Both the position numbers and the translations under genes were made by a program. A DNA stretch of 64,000 bases from Marinibaculum sp040216765 (GTDB lineage Bacteria > Pseudomonadota > Alphaproteobacteria > Ferrovibrionales > Ferrovibrionaceae): positions 1-64,000 of the forward strand of contig JAVJON010000050.1 in assembly GCA_040216765.1 (NCBI GenBank). The letters are read 5' to 3'. A model generated the notes under the pieces. That model had not been told where the DNA came from and did not search any database. It saw only the letters and a list, made by a program, of their open reading frames with translations. Positions within the stretch are counted from its first letter, which is position 1. Each line of letters opens with the position of its first letter. Shown here piece by piece: positions 51,018 through 59,090 of this stretch.

Positions 51018-52178
51018 CTACAGCTCGATGCCCCGCGCGGCGAGGCTCGCCATCAGGTCGCGCACGCCGAACGACCAGGGCGGCAGCGCGTCGGTGAAGT
51101 CGACCCGGTTCACCAGGCGGCCCAGGCGGGGCTCGTAGATCGACACGATATCGCCGGTCTTGTGGGTGAAGCCCAGGCCCGGATGGTCGCGGTCGGCCAC
51201 CGGCGCGAAGCCGGTGCCGGTGAACAGCACCAGGCCGTCGGGATACTGGTGATGCGCGCCGGTCGCCTGCGCCGCCAGGTCGGCCGGGTCGCGGCTGATC
51301 TCCGCCATCCGGCTCTGCGCCTCCAGCCGCCAGCCCTCCGGCCCCTCGACCGAAATCTGCAGCACCGCCTCGCGCAGGTCCGGCAGGCCATAGCGCGCGT
51401 CGAACAGGCGGATGAAGGGACCGATCGCGCAGGACGCGTTGTTGTCCTTCGCCTTGCCCAGCAGCAGCGCGCTGCGCCCCTCCACGTCGCGCAGGTTGAC
51501 GTCGTTGCCCAGGGCGGCGCCGACGATGCGGCCGTCCGGCGCAATGACCAGCACCACCTCCGGCTCCGGATTGTTCCAGGCCGAGGCGGGGTGGATGCCG
51601 ACCCCGCTCAGGGTGCCGATCGCGGACATCGGCTGCGCCTTCGTGAAGACCTCGGCATCGGGGCCGATGCCGACCTCCAGGTATTGCGACCAGATGCCCC
51701 GCCGCTGCAGCGCCGCCTTCAGTTCCGCGGCCTGCGGCGAGCCGGGCGCGACCCGCGCCAGGTCGCCGCCGATCTCCGCGACGATCTCGCCGCGCAGGAC
51801 CTCCGCCGCCGCCGGGTCGCCCTTGGCGCGTTCCTCGATCACCCGCTCCAGCATCGACTGCGCGAAGGTGACGCCACAGGCCTTGATCGCCTGCAGGTCG
51901 ACCGGGGCAAGCAGCCGCCGTACCGGCGCGGGCGCCGTCATCCTTGCCATTGCAGCGGCAACCGACGACAGCGCCGCCAGGTCCGGCGCCCCGGCCATCG
52001 CCGCGCGCACGGCGGACGCCGGGTCGGCGCAGCGCAGGATATCGGTCATCGTCGGAAAGGCAGGGGTCAGGTCCAGCAGCGCATCGTCGCGCACCGCCAC
52101 GATCGCAGGGCCCGGCACCGGCCCGTCACACCACAGCCGCCCCACCAGCAGGGCCTCGCCCGCATCTTCCGGTAGCAT
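51018..52178 (-). CDS. Fumarylacetoacetate hydrolase-family protein
   Basis: 386 aa. The C-terminal two thirds are the FAH fold: an acidic metal-binding segment AWNNPEPEVVLVI (about 205), GNDVNLRDVEG (about 230), KAKDNNASCAIGPF and a C-terminal FTHKTGDIVSIYEPRLG. The N-terminal domain is longer than in minimal FAH proteins. Members cleave C-C bonds or hydrate or decarboxylate ring-opened acids. It lies 30 bp downstream of the dienelactone-hydrolase-like gene on the same strand, so three hydrolases form one transcription unit. The substrate is unknown. Confidence 0.85.
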   Translation of the reverse strand: MLPEDAGEALLVGRLWCDGPVPGPAIVAVRDDALLDLTPAFPTMTDILRCADPASAVRAAMAGAPDLAALSSVAAAMARMTAPAPVRRLLAPVDLQAIKACGVTFAQSMLERVIEERAKGDPAAAEVLRGEIVAEIGGDLARVAPGSPQAAELKAALQRRGIWSQYLEVGIGPDAEVFTKAQPMSAIGTLSGVGIHPASAWNNPEPEVVLVIAPDGRIVGAALGNDVNLRDVEGRSALLLGKAKDNNASCAIGPFIRLFDARYGLPDLREAVLQISVEGPEGWRLEAQSRMAEISRDPADLAAQATGAHHQYPDGLVLFTGTGFAPVADRDHPGLGFTHKTGDIVSIYEPRLGRLVNRVDFTDALPPWSFGVRDLMASLAARGIEL

Positions 52179-52208
52179 CGCCCCTCCCCCATGCCGGGGC
52201 GGGCCTGC

Positions 52209-53246
52209 TCAGCCCGCCGGCTTCTCCCCGATCGCCGCCATGGGCACCGTGCCGGCATCCGGCGGCCTGGCCCCTGCCCGGGCCGCCATGCCCTGCACGA
52301 AATCGAACAGCATCCCGTCGGTCCGGCGATGCAGTTCGGCATCGCGCTGGATGTGATAGCCGTCCCAGCCCAGGTCCAGCGCCATGAACAGGGTCCGGCT
52401 GAACCGGCCGGCGATCTCCGCGCCCCAATGCTCGTCGACCAGCCGGTTGTCCGGCGTGACGGTGATCCCGATATCGGCAAGCGCCCCGAAGACATGGCGC
52501 TTCTCGGTGTCGCTGCCGTCCCATTGATGATAGGCGTCGAGCACCTCCAGCGCCACCTGTGCGCCGCCGCGGCGCAGGTCGTCGCAGATCGCCTTCGTCC
52601 GCTCCACCGAGACGTTCGCGTCGGAGCGCCCCACCAGGACGAGCAGCTCCGCCCCGGGCGCCGCCGGATCCTCCAGCCGCGGCAGGCTGCAGCCGTAATA
52701 GGAGGCATGCCCCGCGAAGCGCAGCGGCGTCTCCCCCAGATAGGTCTGCCGCACCTGCCGGTAGGCCGAGAGCACCGCCACCATGCCGCCCCAGGAGAAT
52801 CCCATCACGCCGATCGCGTCGCGATTGACCGCCGGATGGTCCGCGAGCAGGCGCAGGGCCCCGAAGGCATCCCCCAGGATGCTCCAGGTGGTGACCGAGA
52901 GGGCCTTCAGGATGTCGCGCTCGTCCGCCTTCCCGCGCGCGGCGAAGCTGTCCACGACCAGCGCGACGGAGCCGGCCCTGGCCAGCTTGGCCGCATAGGT
53001 CAGCTCCCGCTCGGGCTTCACCCCGCCCAGCCCCTGGACGATGACCATCGCCGGCCGGTTCCGGGGCTCGCCGTCGGGCAGGAAAAGCTGGCCGCAGGCC
53101 CGCTGCGGCTCCGCCTCGGGGCCGCCGACCTCCTTCAGCAGGTCCGCATTGATGCTGTCGAAGGTCACCTGCTCGGACCGGCTCTCGATGCCGTCCAGCA
53201 GGATGCTGCGGCCCGTGGCGGGGGCCATGACGGCCTCCGCGCTCAT
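52209..53246 (-). CDS. Dienelactone-hydrolase-like alpha/beta hydrolase
   Basis: 345 aa. Nucleophile elbow GFSWGG with S151, a later Asp (LVGRSDANVS) and His (DAYHQWDG) complete the triad. The serine in place of the DLH cysteine favours an esterase or amidase. No signal peptide. ATG at 53246 overlaps the stop of the penicillin-acylase-like gene (ATGA), so expression is coupled. Possible roles are lactone or ester hydrolysis in the same catabolic route as the acylase. Confidence 0.82.
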   Translation of the reverse strand: MSAEAVMAPATGRSILLDGIESRSEQVTFDSINADLLKEVGGPEAEPQRACGQLFLPDGEPRNRPAMVIVQGLGGVKPERELTYAAKLARAGSVALVVDSFAARGKADERDILKALSVTTWSILGDAFGALRLLADHPAVNRDAIGVMGFSWGGMVAVLSAYRQVRQTYLGETPLRFAGHASYYGCSLPRLEDPAAPGAELLVLVGRSDANVSVERTKAICDDLRRGGAQVALEVLDAYHQWDGSDTEKRHVFGALADIGITVTPDNRLVDEHWGAEIAGRFSRTLFMALDLGWDGYHIQRDAELHRRTDGMLFDFVQGMAARAGARPPDAGTVPMAAIGEKPAG

Positions 53247-55561
53247 CGCCCGCCCTCCAGGGCGGCCCGTTCCGCCGCGACCCGGGCCGGCTGCAGGACG
53301 GAGACATGGCGGAACTCGGCCCGCACCGTCTCCAGCCGCAACGGCACGCGGCAATATTGCCGTTGCCGCCACAGGTCGATCTGGTCCGCAAAGGTGCTGC
53401 TGCCGAGCCAGCCGTCCTGCCCGCCGAGCAGGGTCAGCCAGTTCGCATCCTCGTCGCCAAGATCGGTCAGGAACCGGGCATTGGCGCCGAAGGTCACCGC
53501 ATGCGGCCCCTCGGAAAAGCCATGGGCCGTCTTCATCAGGGTCTCGTTGCTGCCGCCCGCGCCGAACTCCGCCACCCGGTAGCGGCTGCCCAGGACGGGC
53601 AGCGCCGCGAGCGGATGGGCGACGCGGATGCGGTGGATCGCGCCCCATTGGCGATGCTGCAGGAAGGCCGGCGCGGCCGCCCGTGCCGCGGCCCGTGTCG
53701 CGGCAACGACCCGTTCCCGCGGCAGCAGGGAGAAATCCTCGCGCAGCAGGGTCCAGGGCTGGTGCATGGCACGGTAGATCGCGGCATCCTCCGCCCCGTG
53801 CAGGTGGTGCACGAGATGCGCCAGCAGGAGCTCGAAGGCCAGCGCCCCTGCGGACTCCGCGTCGTGCCGCCCGTCCCAGGACCGCAGGGCGGCGAGCACC
53901 GGGGCTTCGGTTCCCTCCTGCTGCGCCGTCCCGTCCTGCTCGGCGATTGCCGCGGCGTCCAGCAGCAGGTCGCGCATCCGCAGCGAAGACGGCATCCGGA
54001 CATCCTCGTGCAGGGCCCGCAGCCGCTCCAGGTCGATCGGGTCGTCGCCGCCCAGGACCTCGCGCAACCGCCCGACCCGCTCGTCCGGCGAGAAGAAGAA
54101 GCCCACCGGCACGGCCATCGGGTCCGTCGGCCGGTCGTTCGCGGAGGCCACGAAGCCTTCTTCCGGATGGAAGCGCATCGGCAGGTCGCGGCCGGTCACG
54201 ATCCGGTCCCAGCTGCCATTCAGGTCGGCCGGCAGGACCAGGTCGCCTGGCAGGCCGCCAGCGCGGGCGGGCAGGTGCGCCGCCATGCACTGCCCGACCC
54301 GCCCGTCGGCATCCGCGAACACCAGGTTCTGCGCCGGTGCGGCGAAGCTTGCGGCGGCCTCGGTGAACGCCTCCCAGCTGCCGGCCCGCATCATGCCCAG
54401 CATGGCGGAGAGCTCGTCGCTGGCGCGATGGCCGATCCAGGACAGCGCCAGGTCCCGCCCCGCCATGCCGCGCAGCAGCGGCGAATCCGAGATCACCGGC
54501 CCATGCACGGTGCGGCGCACGGCCACCTCCCGGTCGCCGCCCCAGCGCACGCCGATCCGTTCGCTGCGTGTCTCGAAGGTCTCCGCCGGCTGGCCGGTCA
54601 CGTCGAACAGGTCGCTGCTGGCGGCATGCAGGTTGGTGCCGCTCCAGGCGATGCGGCGGTTGCGGCCCAGGGTGACCACCGGCAGGCCGGGGATCATCAG
54701 GCCGACGATGCGATAGCCGGGCGAGGACAGCCCCACCGCAAGCCAGTTGCTCGGCGTCATGATCGGCAGGTGCGGGTCGCTGCTCAACAGGGCATGGCCG
54801 GTGGCGCTGCGTCTCGCGGACACCGCCAGGGCATTGCTGCCGCTGCGGCCGAACCCCGCCCAGAGCTGGTGCAGCAGCCAGGCCGTATCGCCCGGGCCGC
54901 CGGCCAGGTGCGGGACCGGCGCCGGCGCCTGGTCGGCCTGCAGGATGCGCTGCCAGACAAGATCCCAGTCCGGGCGGTCGCGCAGCGCGAACAGGCGGTG
55001 CCAGACCCGCCACGAGAAGTCGGCGGCGGCAAGGCGGCCGACCGCCAGCACATCCTCCACCCGCCAGGGCGCCGGGCGGATCCCGAACAGGCGGAACTCC
55101 TCCGCCCCGGCGGGGGCCTGGGGTCCGGTCTGGGCAATGGCGGCATTCACGCCGTCGACGAAACCGGCGCACCAGTCGCGGGCATCGCGCGGCATCATCG
55201 CCAGGCAGTCGGGGACGGCGGCAGGGAAGTCAAGGATCCGCAAGGTATGGTCCAGGTCGACGGCGAGGGCGCCGACCACCTCGGAGAGCCGGCCATGGGC
55301 GATCCGGCGCATGATCTCCATCTGCGCCAGGCGCAGATGGGCATGCACCAGCCCCAGCGCCACCGCCGCGTCGCGGTCGCCCTGCGCCTCAATGAACGGG
55401 ATCTGGTGGTCGTCCCAGTAGATCCGCACGGGATCCTGAAGCGGCAGCCCGACTCTCGGAAAGGCCGCCAGACGGGCCTGCAGGTCCGCCGGGCGGCGAC
55501 CGCCCATGGCCCCGATCGCCAGGCGCAGGCCCAGCCTGACCAGTGCATAGCCCCGCTTCAT
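53243..55561 (-). CDS. Penicillin-acylase-family N-terminal nucleophile amidase
   Basis: 772 aa, the normal length of the precursor. The alpha-subunit part contains VRIYWDDHQIPFIEAQGDRDAAVALGLVHAHLRLAQMEIMRR. The processing site lies in GRSGSNALAVS, where S242 would become the N-terminal nucleophile of the beta subunit. N310 (TNLHA) fits the oxyanion region. These enzymes hydrolyse acyl amides such as beta-lactams, acyl-homoserine lactones or acylated amino acids. The N-terminus is only weakly hydrophobic, so export is uncertain. ATG at 55561 starts the family region; an upstream open stretch is not coding. First of a three-hydrolase unit, divergent from yciB. Confidence 0.87.
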   Translation of the reverse strand: MKRGYALVRLGLRLAIGAMGGRRPADLQARLAAFPRVGLPLQDPVRIYWDDHQIPFIEAQGDRDAAVALGLVHAHLRLAQMEIMRRIAHGRLSEVVGALAVDLDHTLRILDFPAAVPDCLAMMPRDARDWCAGFVDGVNAAIAQTGPQAPAGAEEFRLFGIRPAPWRVEDVLAVGRLAAADFSWRVWHRLFALRDRPDWDLVWQRILQADQAPAPVPHLAGGPGDTAWLLHQLWAGFGRSGSNALAVSARRSATGHALLSSDPHLPIMTPSNWLAVGLSSPGYRIVGLMIPGLPVVTLGRNRRIAWSGTNLHAASSDLFDVTGQPAETFETRSERIGVRWGGDREVAVRRTVHGPVISDSPLLRGMAGRDLALSWIGHRASDELSAMLGMMRAGSWEAFTEAAASFAAPAQNLVFADADGRVGQCMAAHLPARAGGLPGDLVLPADLNGSWDRIVTGRDLPMRFHPEEGFVASANDRPTDPMAVPVGFFFSPDERVGRLREVLGGDDPIDLERLRALHEDVRMPSSLRMRDLLLDAAAIAEQDGTAQQEGTEAPVLAALRSWDGRHDAESAGALAFELLLAHLVHHLHGAEDAAIYRAMHQPWTLLREDFSLLPRERVVAATRAAARAAAPAFLQHRQWGAIHRIRVAHPLAALPVLGSRYRVAEFGAGGSNETLMKTAHGFSEGPHAVTFGANARFLTDLGDEDANWLTLLGGQDGWLGSSTFADQIDLWRQRQYCRVPLRLETVRAEFRHVSVLQPARVAAERAALEGGR

Positions 55562-55699
55562 CCGACTCTGTCTCCATTCCGGTCGCAGCCCGTTGCGCCT
55601 GGCCACCATGCCAGCCGCTGCCCCCGGCGCGATCCACATACGCAAAACGGTACGGCCGGCCGCTTGGTTCCGCGGCCTGCATGCCTGGCGGGGCGCCGG

Positions 55700-55747
55700 G
55701 GCCCGGCCCGGTCCGACCCGGCCTGGCCTGGCCTGGCCCGGCCTGGG
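55700..55747. repeat. Short 5-bp-period tandem repeat
   Basis: About nine units of a pentanucleotide varying among GGCCC, GGTCC, GACCC and GGCCT run through this stretch, in the 217-bp gap between the acylase and yciB. It is low-complexity sequence prone to slippage, close to the yciB start, and may tune expression by length change. Confidence 0.6.
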
Positions 55748-55778
55748 AACCGACCTGCGGGGCCGGCGTTCCCGTTCC

Positions 55779-56486
55779 ATGGCCCATGACAGCACCGCAC
55801 CGCATGACACGCCCGACCTGCCGCCGCGCTTTCGACGGCGCCTGCTGCGTCAGCTGGTGACGGAGCTCGCGCCGCTGCTCATCTTCTTCCTCGTGTTCCT
55901 GGCCAAGGGGCTGCTCTGGGCCTGCGCGGCCTATGGCGGCGCCACGATCATCGCCTTCGCCGCCGCCTGGCAGGCGCATCGGCGGATCCCGGTGCTGCCC
56001 AGCCTCACGGCGTTTCTGGTGCTGCTGTTCGCCGGGCTGACCATCGCACTGGACGACGCGACCTTCATCAAGATCAAGCCGACCGTGGTGAACGGCTTCT
56101 ACGGCATCCTGCTCGGCATCGGCTGGCTGCTCGGCTATCCGCTGGTGGCGCGGGTGCTGGGGCCGGATGCGCGGCTGGACCGGACGGGCCTGCGCATCGT
56201 GACGATCGCCGCCAGCATCTACCTGCTCGCGCTGGCCGGCGTGAACGAGCTGGTCTGGCGGACCCTGCCGACCGAGCAATGGGTGCTGTTCAAGGTGTTC
56301 GTCCTGGTGGGCTGCAACCTGCTGTTCGCCTGCGCGATGCTGCCGGTGGTCCGCCGCCACCTGCAGGCCGGCGGGGCACAGGACCGACCCGCCGCGACGG
56401 GCCGGTTTGCGCCGCGGCACCCGGAAGCGGTTACACTGGGGGTCCCGAACGACACCACGCAGGCAGAGGCGAGAGAGCATCCGTGA
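55779..56486 (+). CDS. YciB-like inner-membrane septation protein
   Basis: 235 aa with five or so membrane segments (about 29-205). YciB/IspA-family signatures are FIKIKPTVVNGFYGILLGIG (about 97-116) and LAGVNELVWRTLPTEQWVLFKVF (about 152-174). YciB proteins affect envelope biogenesis and division-site synthesis. The last 30 residues are polar and extend to a GTGA overlap with the dipeptide-binding protein, whose promoter may lie within this gene. ATG at 55779 is preferred over upstream frames. Confidence 0.82.
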   Translation: MAHDSTAPHDTPDLPPRFRRRLLRQLVTELAPLLIFFLVFLAKGLLWACAAYGGATIIAFAAAWQAHRRIPVLPSLTAFLVLLFAGLTIALDDATFIKIKPTVVNGFYGILLGIGWLLGYPLVARVLGPDARLDRTGLRIVTIAASIYLLALAGVNELVWRTLPTEQWVLFKVFVLVGCNLLFACAMLPVVRRHLQAGGAQDRPAATGRFAPRHPEAVTLGVPNDTTQAEAREHP

Positions 56487-58105
56487 CATTCCTTCCGGGC
56501 GGCCGGCGCCCGACCCGACGGCGGGCGCGACGGGCCGCCGCCCGGTTTCCGGTCCTTGCCGCGACCCTTGCCGTCCTGGCCCACCTGCTGCCGGCCCCGC
56601 CCGCGGCGCAGGCGCAGGCGCCGCCGGGCGTGCTGGTGGCGGCGCAGATCGCGGAACCGAAGTCCCTCGACCCCCAGGCGGTCACCGCGCTGAACGACTT
56701 CCGCATCCTGGTGAACCTTTATGACGGGCTGGTGCGCTATCGCCCGGGCAGCCTGGAGATCGAACCGGCCCTGGCGGAACGCTGGACGATCGGCGATGAC
56801 GGCCGGGCCTATACCTTCACCCTGCGCGAGGGCGTGACCTTCCACGACGGCACGCCGGTGGATGCCGAGGCCGTGGTCTTCACCTTCCGGCGCATGCTGG
56901 ACCCCGACCATCCGTTCCACGACACCGGCCCCTTCCCGCTGGCCTTCTTCTTCGAGATGGTGGAGAGGGTGGAGGCCGTCGACCCGCAGACCGTCCGCTT
57001 CACCCTGGCGGAGCCCTTCGCCCCCTTCCTGTCGAACCTGGCCTATCCCACGGCGCTGATCGTCTCGCCCGCCGCGGTGCGCGGTGCGGGTGCCGGTTTC
57101 GGGCGCCATCCGGTCGGCAGCGGGCCGTTCCGCTTTGCCGAGTGGGACCCGAACCGGCGCGTGCTGCTGACCGGCAACCCGGACTATTGGGACGGCGCGC
57201 CGGGGCTTGAGGCGGTGGTCTTCCAGCCGATCGTGGATGCCAATACGCGGGTGGCCGAGATGCTCTCCGGCGGGATCGACCTGATGGTCGAGGTGCCGCC
57301 CGATGCGGTCGCGACCTTCGCCGCCGATCCCGCCTTCGCGCTGCACGAGGCGGTCGGCCCGCATCTCTGGTTCCTGATCCTGAACACCCGCGAAGGCCCG
57401 CTGGCCGACCCGGCCGTGCGCCAGGCGGTGAACCTGGCCATCGACCGGCAGGCGCTGGTGGACGAGGTGCTGCAGGGCACGGCCGAGGTCGCCGCCGGCC
57501 CGGTGCCCGCGGCTTTCGCCTGGGCGCACGACCCGGCATTGCCGCCCTGGCCGTACGACCCGGACCGCGCCCGCGCCCTGCTGGCCCAGGCCGGGGCCGA
57601 GGGGGCCGAGTTGACCTTCTATGTCACGCAGGGCGGGTCCGGCATGCTGGCGCCGGTTGCCATGGCGGCGGCGATCCAGGCGGACCTGGCGGCGATCGGC
57701 CTGAAGGTGACGATCGAGAGCTACGAGTGGAACAGCTATCTGGCCGAGGTGAATGCCGGGCTGGCGGGCAAGGCCGACATGGCGCAGATGGCCTGGATGA
57801 CCAACGACCCGGACACCCTGCCCTACCTCGCCCTGCGCAGCGGCGCCATGCCTGCGGAGGGCGGCTTCAACTCCGGCTATTACAGCAATCCCGATGTCGA
57901 CCGGCTGATCGCGGCGGCGCGGCGCACCGCCGACCGCGCGGCGCGCGCGGACCTGTACCGCCAGCTGCAGCGGCTGGTCCGCGAGGATGCGCCCTGGGCG
58001 GTCATCGCCAGCTGGAAACAGAATGCCGTCACCACCGACCGGGTCTCGGGGTTCCGCCTGGAGCCCTCGTTCCTGCTGCGCCTGCAGGATGTGACCAAGC
58101 GGTGA
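56483..58105 (+). CDS. Dipeptide/oligopeptide-type ABC binding protein
   Basis: 540 aa. An Arg-rich N-terminus precedes a hydrophobic stretch and AQAQA cleavage site (about 42-47). The type II binding fold follows: EPKSLDPQAVTALNDFRILVNLYDGLVRYRPG, YTFTLREGVTFHDGTPVDAEAVVFTFRRMLDPDH and HPVGSGPFRFAEWDPNRRV. Family ligands include peptides, nickel, opines and sugars. GTG start at 56483 overlaps the yciB stop. First of a four-gene uptake operon. Confidence 0.9.
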   Translation: MTFLPGGRRPTRRRARRAAARFPVLAATLAVLAHLLPAPPAAQAQAPPGVLVAAQIAEPKSLDPQAVTALNDFRILVNLYDGLVRYRPGSLEIEPALAERWTIGDDGRAYTFTLREGVTFHDGTPVDAEAVVFTFRRMLDPDHPFHDTGPFPLAFFFEMVERVEAVDPQTVRFTLAEPFAPFLSNLAYPTALIVSPAAVRGAGAGFGRHPVGSGPFRFAEWDPNRRVLLTGNPDYWDGAPGLEAVVFQPIVDANTRVAEMLSGGIDLMVEVPPDAVATFAADPAFALHEAVGPHLWFLILNTREGPLADPAVRQAVNLAIDRQALVDEVLQGTAEVAAGPVPAAFAWAHDPALPPWPYDPDRARALLAQAGAEGAELTFYVTQGGSGMLAPVAMAAAIQADLAAIGLKVTIESYEWNSYLAEVNAGLAGKADMAQMAWMTNDPDTLPYLALRSGAMPAEGGFNSGYYSNPDVDRLIAAARRTADRAARADLYRQLQRLVREDAPWAVIASWKQNAVTTDRVSGFRLEPSFLLRLQDVTKR

Positions 58106-58142
58106 GCGGCCCGGCGGCAGGCAGCCTTTCGCGCGGCCGGCG

Positions 58143-59090
58143 ATGATCGCCGTTGCCGCCCGCAGGCTGCTCGCCCTGGGGCCCGTCCTGCTGGGACTGA
58201 CGGCGATCGTCTTCCTGATGATGGCGCTGATCCCGGGCGATCCGGCGACCGCGATCCTGGGCGCCTATGCCACGCCGGAGAATGTCGCGCGGCTGAACGC
58301 CGAGCTCGGCCTGGACCGGCCGCTTGCGGAACAATACCTGCTCTGGCTCGGCAATCTGGCACAGGGCGATCTGGGGCGCTCCGTCAGCCTGAACCGGCCG
58401 GTCGCCGCGGAGGTCTTCGGCCGGCTCGGCGCGACGGCGATCCTGGCCGGCAGCGCGCTGCTGCTCTGCGCCCTGTTCGGCCTCGCCGCCGGCACGGTCT
58501 CCGCGGTGCGGCAGTTCGGCTGGACCGACCGCATCGTCACCCTGGCCGTGCTGGTCGGCCTCTCGACCCCCGCCTTCTGGCTCGGGCTGCTGCTGATCGC
58601 GCTGTTCGCGGTCCAGCTGAAATGGCTGCCCGCCAGCGGCATGTACGCGATCTATGGCGGCGGCGGCGTGGCGGACCTGGCCGCGCACCTGCTGCTGCCG
58701 GCGGTGACCCTGGCGCTGGTCGCCACCGGCGTGGTGGCGCGGCTGACCCGCGCCGCCATGCTCGAGGTGCTGCGCCAGGACTATATCCGCACCGCCCGCG
58801 CCAAGGGGCTGCGGGAGGTGCGGGTGATCTGGCGCCACGCCTTCCGCGCCGCGATCGTCGCCGTGATCCCGGTGATCGCCACGCAGGCCGGCTTCGTCCT
58901 GGGCGGCGCGGTCTATGTGGAGACCGTGTTCCAGTGGCCGGGCCTCGGCCGCATGCTGGTGGAGGCGATCGCGGCCCGCGACATCCTGCTGGTGCAGGGC
59001 GGCGTGCTGGTGCTGGCCGGCGGCTATGTGCTGGTGAACCTGGCCGCCGACCTGCTGCAGGCCGCGCTCGACCCCCGCATCGCCCGATGA
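58143..59090 (+). CDS. Dipeptide-type ABC permease (DppB family)
   Basis: 315 aa with six membrane segments. The N-terminal FLMMALIPGDPA motif and the EAA loop DYIRTARAKGLREVRVIWRHAFRAAIVAVI (about 219-248) are typical of DppB. ATG at 58143; its stop overlaps the start of the permease-ATPase fusion (ATGA). Confidence 0.92.
   Translation: MIAVAARRLLALGPVLLGLTAIVFLMMALIPGDPATAILGAYATPENVARLNAELGLDRPLAEQYLLWLGNLAQGDLGRSVSLNRPVAAEVFGRLGATAILAGSALLLCALFGLAAGTVSAVRQFGWTDRIVTLAVLVGLSTPAFWLGLLLIALFAVQLKWLPASGMYAIYGGGGVADLAAHLLLPAVTLALVATGVVARLTRAAMLEVLRQDYIRTARAKGLREVRVIWRHAFRAAIVAVIPVIATQAGFVLGGAVYVETVFQWPGLGRMLVEAIAARDILLVQGGVLVLAGGYVLVNLAADLLQAALDPRIAR

Noticed and set aside
55593..55778. N-terminal extension of yciB
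   Set aside because: The in-frame upstream part is low-complexity tandem repeat without YciB similarity; ATG 55779 begins a normal-sized family protein.
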